DNA of 64,000 nt from Photobacterium sp. CCB-ST2H9 (lineage in GTDB: Bacteria; Pseudomonadota; Gammaproteobacteria; Enterobacterales; Vibrionaceae), in contig NZ_CP100425.1 of assembly GCF_023151555.2 (NCBI RefSeq), forward strand, positions 2,852,001 through 2,916,000, read 5' to 3'. The translations under genes and the position numbers were made by a program. This document shows, piece by piece, positions 49,627 to 58,176 of the stretch. Numbering within the stretch: position 1 is the first letter of the stretch; each line of letters opens with the position of its first letter. Below the pieces are notes generated by a model. It saw only the letters and a list, made by a program, of their open reading frames with translations, did no database searches and was not told the DNA's origin.

Positions 49627-49695
49627 TTAATGCTGATGGGAATTTCGATCCGAATCACCAGCAGGACGCAGACATTTTGTGTTGAATGTGCTCAT
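49627..49695 (-). CDS. 22-codon small ORF with strong ribosome site
   Basis: ATG at 49693-49695 followed by 21 further sense codons and TAA. The ribosome site AGGAGG sits eight bases before the ATG, among the best in the window. The peptide is polar (MSTFNTKCLRPAGDSDRNSH then QH), with one Cys, no membrane segment and no attenuator-like run of identical residues. It lies 154 bases upstream of the DUF1127 gene on the same strand. It may be a small protein or leader peptide; I do not recognise it. Confidence 0.5.
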   Translation of the reverse strand: MSTFNTKCLRPAGDSDRNSHQH

Positions 49696-49737
49696 TGTAT
49701 GTTCCTCCTGGTTATAAGGTAGAATGATGTGATATGA

Positions 49738-49765
49738 AGCATATTCTTGCCCGATAATGCATCAA
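49738..49765 (-). promoter_or_regulatory. Candidate promoter for the small ORF
   Basis: Minus-strand TTGATG, 16-base spacer, TATGCT, ending about 40 bases upstream of the 22-codon ORF. Moderate match only. Confidence 0.4.
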
Positions 49766-49920
49766 AAACAAGAAGTTATTTTGTTTTCTCTGATAAAAAG
49801 CCAAATAGTCGGATAATTATGCAATCTATCGCTGAGAATCAGAGGGAAACAACAGCGATAGATAAATTTTCAGGGTTTTCCTCTTACCGCAAATGATCTG
49901 CAACAACACCGAACCTGTTG

Positions 49921-50802
49921 TCAGGAAAGCACCATCGATTTCAGCATCGTACACAGCAATTTCCCGGCCGGACCAAGTGCATACCGGCTGCTCCAGGCGA
50001 GATCCACGGGCTGCTTCCATGCCTGCGCTTCAAATGCCGGTTCCAGCCGGACCAGCTGTCCGGTCAGCACTTTATCCCTGACAGTTTCTGCCGGCAGTAC
50101 CGTCCAGCCAATCCCGCGCTGAATCAGCTCAATCGCCGACAGAATATGCTCGGTTCGCCAAATCGTATCAGAGACTCGCCACCCTTCGCTGTCCTGCCCG
50201 TAACGGCCCGTCAGCAACACCTGACGGTGCTGCCGGAGATCAGCCCAGTCGACGGTCTTGAGCGCAGCAAGCGGATGGTCGCTGGCTGCCACACACCAGA
50301 CCTCCACCTGCCCGAGGCCATGCACCGTGATCTCCGGATTCAGAAAAGCCAGCTGTACCATGAGCGCCAGCTGAACCCTGCCGTCATGCAGTAACTTCAT
50401 GACATCGCCTGTCCCAACCGTCAGGATTTCAACTTCCACCAGCGGATACCTGATCTCAAACGCCTTCAGCACATCCGCCAGAGCCGGCAGCAATGCCATC
50501 GACTCCACACCCAGCGTTAATTTCGGTTCCACTCCCTGCTGGAAGCTATCGGCGGCCACTTGCAGCTCACCGCACTGCGCCAGTACCCGACGGGCTTTCA
50601 TCAACAACGCTTGCCCCTCAGAGGTCAGAACCGGCTTTTTGCCACTTCGGTCAAACAGTGCCAAGTGAAAGTCTGTCTCCAGATTTGAAATGGCCGTACT
50701 GATAACGGACTGCGCCTTGCCCATCTGCCGTGCTGCTGCCGAAAATGATCCGGTTTCTGCTGCGGCGACAAAAGCTCTGAGCTGTTCGAGTGAAAAATGC
50801 AT
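49921..50802 (-). CDS. LysR-family regulator
   Basis: A 293-residue LysR regulator: helix-turn-helix at residues 4-60 (LEQLRAFVAAAETGSFSAAARQMG, SVISTAISNLE) and a type 2 periplasmic-binding-like effector domain. It is divergent from the PACE efflux gene with 104 bases between them, the standard arrangement for a LysR protein controlling its neighbour (as AceR does for AceI in Acinetobacter). Effector unknown. The ATG is preceded by GGGGCGGAG. Confidence 0.88.
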   Translation of the reverse strand: MHFSLEQLRAFVAAAETGSFSAAARQMGKAQSVISTAISNLETDFHLALFDRSGKKPVLTSEGQALLMKARRVLAQCGELQVAADSFQQGVEPKLTLGVESMALLPALADVLKAFEIRYPLVEVEILTVGTGDVMKLLHDGRVQLALMVQLAFLNPEITVHGLGQVEVWCVAASDHPLAALKTVDWADLRQHRQVLLTGRYGQDSEGWRVSDTIWRTEHILSAIELIQRGIGWTVLPAETVRDKVLTGQLVRLEPAFEAQAWKQPVDLAWSSRYALGPAGKLLCTMLKSMVLS

Positions 50803-50827
50803 CTCCGCCCCATCTATCTTTAAAAAC

Positions 50828-50851
50828 GATAGTTACTAACTTTTATCTATC
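50828..50851. promoter_or_regulatory. Candidate LysR operator
   Basis: GATAG at 50828-50832 and CTATC at 50847-50851 form a dyad, with a nested GTTACTAAC palindrome (50832-50840), in the divergent LysR/PACE gap. Placement upstream of both genes fits a LysR site; assignment is inference. Confidence 0.4.
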
Positions 50852-50906
50852 AATATTCTGATTAGTATACGCATCAGAACGGTGATTCAAAATTGAGGTA
50901 ACACAC

Positions 50907-51338
50907 ATGCGTACACATTGGGACAGAGTCCGCCACGCGATCGGATTTGAAGGCATCGCCCTGGTGCTGATCACTTTGGTACTCAGCTACGGATTCGGCT
51001 TTGAGATGGCCCATATCGGGATTCTGGGCGTTGTTTTTTCGGTCATTGCAACGGTCTGGAACTATGCCTATAACCTGTTGTTTGATCATGCCATGCTCAG
51101 ATACAGCGGCCAGTTGCAGAAAAATACGAAACACCGCTTCGTGCATGCATTAGGATTTGAGCTCAGCCTGCTGTGGATCACCCTGCCCATCATGGCCTGG
51201 TGGCTGGACATCAGCCCCTGGGCGGCCCTGGTCATGGATCTGGGTTTGGTCGTGTTCTATCTGATTTATGCCTACCTCTACAACCTGGCATACGACAGAG
51301 TGTTCCCGTTACCAGAAACAGTCGGCACCTCTGCCTAG
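50907..51338 (+). CDS. PACE-family multidrug efflux pump (AceI-like)
   Basis: A 143-residue protein with four membrane helices in two tandem BTP-type halves. The essential membrane Glu of AceI is at the same place, residue 15 (RHAIGFEGIALVL), with the second half matching at HALGFELSLLW. VWNYAYNLLFDH and YLYNLAYDRVFP are the paired signature loops. Family members export chlorhexidine, other biocides and probably short diamines. The stop codon abuts the vpsR stop on the other strand with no bases between. Confidence 0.9.
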   Translation: MRTHWDRVRHAIGFEGIALVLITLVLSYGFGFEMAHIGILGVVFSVIATVWNYAYNLLFDHAMLRYSGQLQKNTKHRFVHALGFELSLLWITLPIMAWWLDISPWAALVMDLGLVVFYLIYAYLYNLAYDRVFPLPETVGTSA

Positions 51339-52667
51339 TCAGGAATTCTGACCCAGATCCCGCGGCGGCGGGATCAGGTCATGTTTATTCAGCAACCGGT
51401 ACATCGTCGCCCGGGAAACCCCGAGTTCGCGGGCTGCCGCCGTGATCTGACCCCGGTTGTTTTCCAGAACGCTCAGCAGTGCGCTGCGCTCCGACTCTTC
51501 ACGGATTTTCTTGAGGCTTTGTTTATCATCTGACTGCCGGGGCAGTTCAAGGTGATCCGCTTCAATATTCTTTTGCTCGGTCAGCAATACGGCCCTTTTG
51601 ATACGGCCGATCAGTTCCTGAACATTGCCCGGCCAGTTGTAGGTCATAATCGCCTGTCGGGCATCATCAGAAAAAGCTTTCACCCCGCAGTTATACTGCC
51701 GGGCATATTTCAGCAACAGCGCATTGGCCAGGGACAGTAAGTCATCACCGCGTTCCCGCAGTGGCGGGACAGCCAGACTGAGTACATTCAAACGATAAAA
51801 CAGCTCCTTATTGAGCTGTCCTTCACTGACCAGTGTATCGAGCGGGTAATGCGTGGCGACAATGAGTCTGGGTTCAGCGGACACCACAGTGCCATTTTCT
51901 TTCGTGAAACGCCCTTCCTGAAGCCATTGCAATAATTCCTGCTGCCGGGCAGGTGCCAGCGAGGTCACCTCATTCAGAAACAGAACACCATCCTGTGCGG
52001 TAACGAAACAACATTCGGCAGGCAAACCATTGAGTGTCCAGTTCGCATTCACACCGGAACAGTTCACGGTCACAAACCGGCCCTTGGCCCGGGTCGAAGC
52101 CTGGAAGATGGCCTCCGCTACCATTTCCTTACCCGTTCCAATTTCACCCTGAATCAGCACCGGCATATCGGCAGCTGCCAGACGTTTGACGTGCTGCAGC
52201 AACTTTTTCATCACCGGCGTATCACCCTGCACGCCCTGCTGACTGAACTGGCCGAGTTTGGGCCAGACTTTTCGCTCAAGCGTTAACATGCCGCGCTGAT
52301 GGCCAAGAGTTTTTAACAGTTGCGCTTCAGGAATGGGGGAAGTGAAGTAATCGAGACAGAAACTGACGATAAACTGGCAGACCGATTCAATATTCAGTTG
52401 TTCATCACGAACCAGCGCCAGCCAGCGTACCTGTTTATGGCGGTTCACCAGACCGGCGATGGCATTCAGGCTGAAATCATCGTGACTGAGGTCGACCACC
52501 CCGAGACACGGGCCGGTTTCGAGCAACAGCGTTTCGGCTGCCCTTAAGTCATGGCAATGGTGGCAAATCCACCCGACCTGCTCCAGAGCATGTAGCCAGG
52601 GAATTGTCTGCCCGCCAAGCAGGACTAACTCCCCGTGCCAGATTTCTTTGCTTGCACCCTGTCCCAT
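51339..52667 (-). CDS. vpsR: VpsR-like response-regulator/bEBP transcription factor
   Basis: A 442-residue regulator close to V. cholerae VpsR, the c-di-GMP-responsive activator of biofilm polysaccharide genes. Domains: receiver-like with Asp59 (CLGVVDLSHDDF, same position as in V. cholerae), an AAA domain with Walker A GEIGTGKE, and a C-terminal Fis-type helix-turn-helix (ITAAARELGVSRATMYRLL). The GAFTGA loop that contacts sigma-54 is missing and the Walker B reads LFLNE, so it should not act as a classical sigma-54 activator. Start ATG 52665-52667 with AGGTGA. Located beside lysS as in V. cholerae; no vps genes are in the window. Confidence 0.9.
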   Translation of the reverse strand: MGQGASKEIWHGELVLLGGQTIPWLHALEQVGWICHHCHDLRAAETLLLETGPCLGVVDLSHDDFSLNAIAGLVNRHKQVRWLALVRDEQLNIESVCQFIVSFCLDYFTSPIPEAQLLKTLGHQRGMLTLERKVWPKLGQFSQQGVQGDTPVMKKLLQHVKRLAAADMPVLIQGEIGTGKEMVAEAIFQASTRAKGRFVTVNCSGVNANWTLNGLPAECCFVTAQDGVLFLNEVTSLAPARQQELLQWLQEGRFTKENGTVVSAEPRLIVATHYPLDTLVSEGQLNKELFYRLNVLSLAVPPLRERGDDLLSLANALLLKYARQYNCGVKAFSDDARQAIMTYNWPGNVQELIGRIKRAVLLTEQKNIEADHLELPRQSDDKQSLKKIREESERSALLSVLENNRGQITAAARELGVSRATMYRLLNKHDLIPPPRDLGQNS

Positions 52668-52772
52668 TCGATCACCTATTCTGCCGAACACCGTACGAAC
52701 ACTGCGATGCTTTTTTCATCAAAAATGCAATTCGGTATTTCACAAGTATATGTGACGAAAACCTCACATAAC

Positions 52773-52813
52773 AAAAATATCACCTTTTGCCTGAGCATCC
52801 GGTGATATTTTTT
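52773..52813 (-). terminator. Terminator of the lipoprotein gene
   Basis: AATATCACC/GGTGATATT long stem with a 16-base loop and T runs on both sides; lies about 40 bases after the lipoprotein stop on the minus strand. Confidence 0.75.
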
Positions 52814-52850
52814 GGCTTTTCTTCAATCAGGTATGGGCAAGTGCCGTAAA

Positions 52851-53258
52851 TCAGGATTTATTTGCGGCGCAGGTTTCCCGGGACACAGGGTCACTGACAA
52901 AACCACCAGCTCCCGTATACCAGAAGCGAACGCCCAGTCCCTGTTCAATGGCTTCTGCAAATTGCTCACACGCAGTATCCATCAATTCCGGCTTCACCTT
53001 GGACTGATCCATTCGCCATTGCCAGCGGGTACTGCGCAGCTGATGAATAACTGTTAACAACGAACGCTCGCTGTCAAAATGGAAAGTGCGGACTTCACCT
53101 CGGCTCCCTTCCGGCGGCCAATCATTGAGTGTTGCAAATCTCTCTTTCAGTTCTTCAGGCAAATTGCCTGAAAAATCTGTCGGAGGAGGCGTCAGTTCCG
53201 TCGAAACACAGCCACTGAGCATCAATCCAGCCAACACAGCGCATGCTACTTTTTTCAT
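52851..53258 (-). CDS. Putative outer-membrane or periplasmic lipoprotein
   Basis: A 135-residue prolipoprotein: MKKVACAVLAGLMLSGCVST has a lipobox LSGC with Cys17 as the lipidated residue; position +2 is Val, so outer-membrane sorting is expected. The mature part has no recognised domain; two more Cys are near residue 96 and the C-terminus (CEQFAEAIEQG, RETCAANKS). Lies between lysS and vpsR on the minus strand with its own terminator. Function unknown. Confidence 0.75.
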   Translation of the reverse strand: MKKVACAVLAGLMLSGCVSTELTPPPTDFSGNLPEELKERFATLNDWPPEGSRGEVRTFHFDSERSLLTVIHQLRSTRWQWRMDQSKVKPELMDTACEQFAEAIEQGLGVRFWYTGAGGFVSDPVSRETCAANKS

Positions 53259-53398
53259 TCTTTTTCCTAAGGATTGTCCATCACCACAAAGGCTGAATTA
53301 TGACATTAATTCCATAATTGATGCTATGTCTTCAGATAAAAAATGTTATATAAAACAGAAGTATGCTTGCCGGACTCAGATCATGTTCTGGCTGAGAC

Positions 53399-53425
53399 AA
53401 AAAAAGCCACTTCCGGGGAAGTGGC
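53399..53425 (-). terminator. lysS terminator
   Basis: GCCACTTCC/GGAAGTGGC stem with a two-base spacing in the loop and seven U on the minus strand, about 25 bases after the lysS stop. Confidence 0.9.
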
Positions 53426-53450
53426 TTTTCAGATTCAGAGCGATTCGCTA

Positions 53451-54959
53451 TTACTGATTGTTCTGCGGGCGCATGGCCGGGAACAGAATCACATCACGAA
53501 TCGTGTGGCTGTTGGTAAACAGCATCACCAGACGGTCAATCCCGATGCCCTGGCCAGCTGTTGGTGGCAGGCCATGCTCCAGCGCCGTAATGTAGTCAGC
53601 GTCATAGAACATCGCTTCATCATCACCGGCGTCTTTCGCATCCACCTGCGCTTTGAAGCGCTGGTCCTGATCTTCTGCATCGTTCAGCTCCGAGAAGCCG
53701 TTTGCCACTTCGCGGCCACCGATGAAGAACTCAAAACGGTCAGTGATGAACGGGTTTTCATCATTACGACGCGCCAGCGGAGAAATGTCTGCAGGATATT
53801 CTGTGATGAATGTTGGCTGCAGCAGTTTCGGCTCAGCAGTTTCACCGAAGATTTCTTCCAGCAGCTGACCACAAGTCCAGAACGACTCCACCTCAATGTG
53901 CAGCGATTTCGCAATGCTCACCATCAGGTCACGATCCTGAACCTGCTCATAAGTCAGACCCTGAATGGTTTCGTTGTTCGGGTTGTAGTGCTTGATCGCT
54001 TCCAGCATGCTCATGCGAGGATATGGACCTTTGAACTCAATGGTCTCATCACCGTATGGCAGACCTGTCGTACCGCACAGATCCAGCGCAATGGAGCTCA
54101 GCATCTCTTCGGTCAGGTCCATCAGATCACGATAGTCCGCATACGCCATATAGAATTCCATCATGGTGAATTCCGGGTTGTGGCGTGGAGACAGACCTTC
54201 GTTACGGAAGTTACGGTTGATTTCGAACACACGCTCAAAGCCACCCACAACCAGACGCTTGAGGTACAGCTCAGGCGCAACACGCAGGTACATGTCGATG
54301 TCCAGCGCATTGTGATGCGTGATGAAAGGACGTGCAGTCGCACCGCCCGGGATCACGTGCATCATCGGCGTTTCCACTTCCATGAAGCCTTTGGTGGTCA
54401 TGAACTGACGAATCGCGTTCACCACTTTCGAGCGCATCAGCATGGTGTTACGGGATTCTTCATTCACGATCAGATCCACATAACGCTGACGGTAGCGCAT
54501 TTCCTGGTCGGTCAGACCGTGGAATTTTTCCGGCAGCGGACGCAGTGCTTTCGTCAGCAGCTGGTACTCATCCATATTGACGTACAGGTCGCCTTTACCG
54601 GATTTATGCAGCACACCTTTGATACCGATGATGTCACCGATATCCAGACCTGAATATTTTTCCTTCAGCTCTTTTTGTACATCTTTCGAAGCGTAAGCCT
54701 GAATACGGCCGGATACATCCTGAATGGCCAGGAATGGACCACGTTTGGCCATGATACGGCCAGCAATCGCAACCACTTGACCTGCTTCTTCCAGCTCTTC
54801 CTTGGTCTTTTCACCAAAAGCAGTCTGAAGATCGGCAGCCAGGCTGTCGCGGCGAAAATCGTTCGGGTGGCCGTTTGCTTTGCAATCCTGACGAATCTGT
54901 TCCAGTTTCGCGCGGCGCTCAGCAATCAGTTTGTTCTCGTCTTGTACTAGTTCAGTCAT
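53451..54959 (-). CDS. lysS: Lysyl-tRNA synthetase (class II)
   Basis: A 502-residue class II synthetase. The N-terminal OB-fold binds the anticodon; class II motif 2 is [21 protein letters not shown] and motif 3 is [13 protein letters not shown] start at ATG 54957-54959 ([11 protein letters not shown]) with AAGG upstream. It follows prfB by about 30 bases, the conserved prfB-lysS operon. Confidence 0.97.
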   Translation of the reverse strand: MTELVQDENKLIAERRAKLEQIRQDCKANGHPNDFRRDSLAADLQTAFGEKTKEELEEAGQVVAIAGRIMAKRGPFLAIQDVSGRIQAYASKDVQKELKEKYSGLDIGDIIGIKGVLHKSGKGDLYVNMDEYQLLTKALRPLPEKFHGLTDQEMRYRQRYVDLIVNEESRNTMLMRSKVVNAIRQFMTTKGFMEVETPMMHVIPGGATARPFITHHNALDIDMYLRVAPELYLKRLVVGGFERVFEINRNFRNEGLSPRHNPEFTMMEFYMAYADYRDLMDLTEEMLSSIALDLCGTTGLPYGDETIEFKGPYPRMSMLEAIKHYNPNNETIQGLTYEQVQDRDLMVSIAKSLHIEVESFWTCGQLLEEIFGETAEPKLLQPTFITEYPADISPLARRNDENPFITDRFEFFIGGREVANGFSELNDAEDQDQRFKAQVDAKDAGDDEAMFYDADYITALEHGLPPTAGQGIGIDRLVMLFTNSHTIRDVILFPAMRPQNNQ

Positions 54960-54990
54960 GGTTAACCTTAACAACAGTTCAGGGCCGGTA

Positions 54991-56089
54991 TTACAGACCG
55001 GATTTCAGGCTTGCTTCAATGAAGCGGTCCAGGTCGCCGTCCAGCACCGCCTGGGTGTTGCGGTTTTCGACACCGGTACGCAGATCTTTGATTCGGGAAT
55101 CATCCAGCACATAAGAGCGGATCTGGCTTCCCCAGCCGATATCAGACTTCGCATCTTCATTCGCCTGTTTCTCGGCGTTCTGCTTTTGCATTTCCAGTTC
55201 AAACAGCTTCGCTTTCAGCTGTTTCATGGCCTGATCTTTGTTCTTGTGCTGAGAACGGTCATTCTGGCACTGAACCACAGTATTGGTTGGTACGTGCGTA
55301 ATCCGTACCGCAGATTCCGTGGTGTTAACATGCTGACCACCCGCACCGGACGCACGGTAAACGTCGATACGCAGATCGGATGGATTGATATCGATATCAA
55401 TATTGTCATCCACTTCCGGGTACACGAAAGCAGACGCAAAAGACGTATGACGACGGCCGCCTGAGTCAAACGGTGACTTACGGACCAGACGATGAACACC
55501 GGTTTCGGTGCGCAGCCAGCCGTATGCATATTCGCCGGTGATTTTCACCGTTGCCGATTTCAGACCCGCAACATCACCTTCAGAGACTTCAATCACTTCT
55601 GTCTTGAAACCCTTGGCTTCTGCCCAGCGCAGGTACATGCGCAGCATCATTGACGTCCAATCCTGTGCTTCGGTACCGCCTGAACCTGCCTGCAGGTCCA
55701 CGTAACAGTCGGACGAATCGTGATCGCCAGCGAACATGCGGCGGAATTCCAGCTGCTCCAGCTTGGTGACCAGCTCATCTAGCTCAGGACCAATTTCGTC
55801 AAAAGTTTCCTGATCGTTCTCCTCAATCGCCAGCTCCAGCAGACCTTCAACGTCTTCCACGCCCTGGTCCAGCTGGTCGATGGTTTCTACCACCGCTTCC
55901 AGCGCTGCACGCTCTTTACCCAATGCCTGAGCACGCTCTGGCTCATTCCATACATCAGGTTGTTCTAATTCTGCATTGACTTCTTCCAGACGCTCTTTCT
56001 TAGCATCGTAGTCAAAGGTACCCCCTAAGGATGTCAGTCCGTGCAGACACATCCTCAAGACGGTTTTTAATTGGATTAACTTCGAACAT
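54991..56089 (-). CDS. prfB: Peptide chain release factor RF2, programmed +1 frameshift
   Basis: RF2 terminates at UGA and UAA. The gene is read in two frames: 25 codons from ATG 56087-56089 ([20 protein letters not shown], ending LRGYL), then an in-frame UGA at 56012-56014. A +1 shift skips one base and continues [12 protein letters not shown] to the stop at 54991, giving 365 residues as in E. coli. The SPF codon-recognition motif (RKSPFDSGG) and the catalytic GGQ ([11 protein letters not shown]) are present. The shift makes synthesis depend on low RF2, an autoregulatory loop known from E. coli. Upstream of lysS. Confidence 0.97.
56011..56026 (-). promoter_or_regulatory. RF2 +1 frameshift signal
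   Basis: Shine-Dalgarno-like AGGGGG (56021-56026), then TAC, the slippery CTT codon and TGA C. The elements and spacing match the classical prfB site. Slippage of peptidyl-tRNA-Leu from CUU to UUU then decodes GAC. Confidence 0.93.
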
Positions 56090-56225
56090 TGCCACTCTTC
56101 TTAGCCTTTTCGCCGAAACGGACACAACCGGGGGATTTTAGCGAATTGCGGCAAGAATAAACAGAGGATCACAAAACTTATCCTTTATTTCCACCTCAGG
56201 ATTGACAGCCGGAAATTCAGGACGG

Positions 56226-56256
56226 CAAAAAGAAAACGGAGCCCAAGGCTCCGTTT
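56226..56256 (-). terminator. recJ terminator
   Basis: AAACGGAGCC/GGCTCCGTTT stem with a three-base loop, followed by TTTC and TTTTT on the minus strand; ten bases after the recJ stop. Confidence 0.88.
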
Positions 56257-56265
56257 CGAAAAAAT

Positions 56266-57993
56266 TCATACGGCTTCAAGGTGTTCCACCATCAGCTGAA
56301 CACTGCGGTTACCCCTGAATTCGTTCACATCCAGACGATAAACCAAATCCACCTGCTGTACCGACGCATCCGGCCAGCGCCTCACATCAATGTTAAAGGC
56401 AATCGCATCAATCATGCTGCCGCCGTCAATTGGTTCCAGAATCATTTTCAGGTGTTTACTGCCGACCAGCCGCTGCTGCAGCAGGCGAAACCGGCCATCA
56501 AAACTGGGCTCCGGAAATTGCTGTCCCCAGGGGCCGGCACCACGCAGCAGTTCCGCGGTTTCCAGATTCATATCCCGGCCCGCGAGTTCACCATCGGTCA
56601 GTAACACCCCTTTGAGCGCCGATTCATCAAGCTCTTCACGTACCGCCTGATCAAAAGCAGCACTGAAGGCCTCATACTGAGAAGTTTTCAGTGTCAGGCC
56701 CGCTGCCATTGCATGACCGCCAAATTTCAGGATCATCCCCGGCTGGCGCGTATCAATCCGATCCAGTACATCCCGCATGTGCAACCCCGGAATGGAACGG
56801 CAGGACCCCTTCATTTCGCCTTCACCCGCCGACGCAAAAGCAATCACCGGGCGGTGATACAGTTCTTTAATCCGTGAAGCCAGAATTCCGATGACGCCCT
56901 GATGCCAGTCCGCCTGATACAAAGCCAGACCGTAAGGCATGTCTTTCTGGTTGAACTTCAAGCGCTCACAAATCGCCAGCGCTTCTTCTTTCATGCCCTG
57001 CTCGATTTCTTTGCGGGTCTGATTCAGGCCATCCAGCTCAACGGCCATCCGCCGCGCTGTTTGCATTTCCTCACAAAGCAGCAGCTCAACCCCGAAAGAC
57101 ATGTCATCCAACCGGCCGGCTGCGTTAATACGCGGGCCGAGTGCGAATCCCAGATCGCTGGCAACCAGCCGTGAAACATCACGGTTCGCCACTTCAATCA
57201 GAGCCCGAATCCCCGGTCGGCATTGTCCGGCCCGGATACGTTGCAGTCCCTGGTGCACCAAAATTCGGTTGTTCCCGTCCAGTGCCACCACATCCGCCAC
57301 GGTTCCCAGCGCAACCAGATCCAATAATCCGGCCAGATTGGGCTCGGGAATGCCCTGCTCTGTAAACCAGTTCAGCCTGCGCAGCTCTGCACGCAGCGCG
57401 AGCATCAGATAAAATGCCACACCGACGCCGCACAACGCCTTCGACGGAAAATTACACTGGTGCAGGTTCGGATTCACAATCGCATCTGCTGCGGGCAAAA
57501 TCTCCCCCGGCAAATGGTGATCGGTCACCAGCACCTGAATGCCTTTCTCTTTCGCAGCGGCAACACCGGATACGGAAGAGACACCATTATCCACCGTCAT
57601 AATCATTTCAGCGCCCCGGGCTTGCGCCTGCTCCACAACTTCCGGGCTCAGGCCATAGCCGTCATCAAAGCGGTTGGGGACCAGATAATCCACGTTGCGG
57701 CATCCCAGCTGGCGCAGCGCCAGCACCGACAAGGCCGAACTCGTTGCCCCGTCGGCATCGAAATCTCCCACAATGATGATCCGCTGGTGCGTCTGCAAGG
57801 CATGGACAAGCAGGCTGACTGCCGCATCAATCCCGTTCAGCTGGTCGTAACTGTGCAGCCCTCTGGCGCCGCGTTCTAAATCTGTGTCTGTGCGCAGGCC
57901 GCGACTGGCATAAATACGCTTTAACAACGGGTGAACCGAAGACGAAAAACCTGAGGTGTCTGCTTCCGGGCGACGTTTGATTTCGATTTTCAT
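56266..57993 (-). CDS. recJ: Single-strand-specific 5'-3' exonuclease RecJ
   Basis: RecJ degrades single-stranded DNA 5' to 3' in recombination (RecF pathway) and mismatch repair. The 575-residue protein has the DHH-family metal motifs: VGDFDADGATSSA, TVDNGVSS, VTDHHLPGE and DLVALGTVADV, then the DHHA1 motif GGHAMAAGLTL and an OB-fold. Last gene of xerD-dsbC-recJ, ending at a terminator. Confidence 0.96.
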   Translation of the reverse strand: MKIEIKRRPEADTSGFSSSVHPLLKRIYASRGLRTDTDLERGARGLHSYDQLNGIDAAVSLLVHALQTHQRIIIVGDFDADGATSSALSVLALRQLGCRNVDYLVPNRFDDGYGLSPEVVEQAQARGAEMIMTVDNGVSSVSGVAAAKEKGIQVLVTDHHLPGEILPAADAIVNPNLHQCNFPSKALCGVGVAFYLMLALRAELRRLNWFTEQGIPEPNLAGLLDLVALGTVADVVALDGNNRILVHQGLQRIRAGQCRPGIRALIEVANRDVSRLVASDLGFALGPRINAAGRLDDMSFGVELLLCEEMQTARRMAVELDGLNQTRKEIEQGMKEEALAICERLKFNQKDMPYGLALYQADWHQGVIGILASRIKELYHRPVIAFASAGEGEMKGSCRSIPGLHMRDVLDRIDTRQPGMILKFGGHAMAAGLTLKTSQYEAFSAAFDQAVREELDESALKGVLLTDGELAGRDMNLETAELLRGAGPWGQQFPEPSFDGRFRLLQQRLVGSKHLKMILEPIDGGSMIDAIAFNIDVRRWPDASVQQVDLVYRLDVNEFRGNRSVQLMVEHLEAV

Positions 57994-58132
57994 GCAATTT
58001 CTTGTTGGTGTTGTGCAGGCTGAAATGATGGAGAGCTGTTATACCAAAAAACCGCCATGGCGGGTACCCGGGCACGATCCGCCGGGCAGTTGATTCACAG
58101 TTTTATATCCGTCAGGGCAGGTAGAATAAACA

Positions 58133-58158
58133 ACAGCCCGCATATGATTGCGGGCTGT
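58133..58158 (-). terminator. Possible terminator after dsbC
   Basis: ACAGCCCGC/GCGGGCTGT 9-bp stem with an eight-base loop, then TGTTTATT on the minus strand. The weak U-run suggests partial termination between dsbC and recJ. Confidence 0.6.
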
Positions 58159-58176
58159 GGGCTGGACATGACGCCG

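Noticed and set aside
53343..54653. Long open frame (436 codons) on the plus strand across lysS
   Set aside because: Composition is that of the reverse complement of lysS; the frame has no family resemblance.
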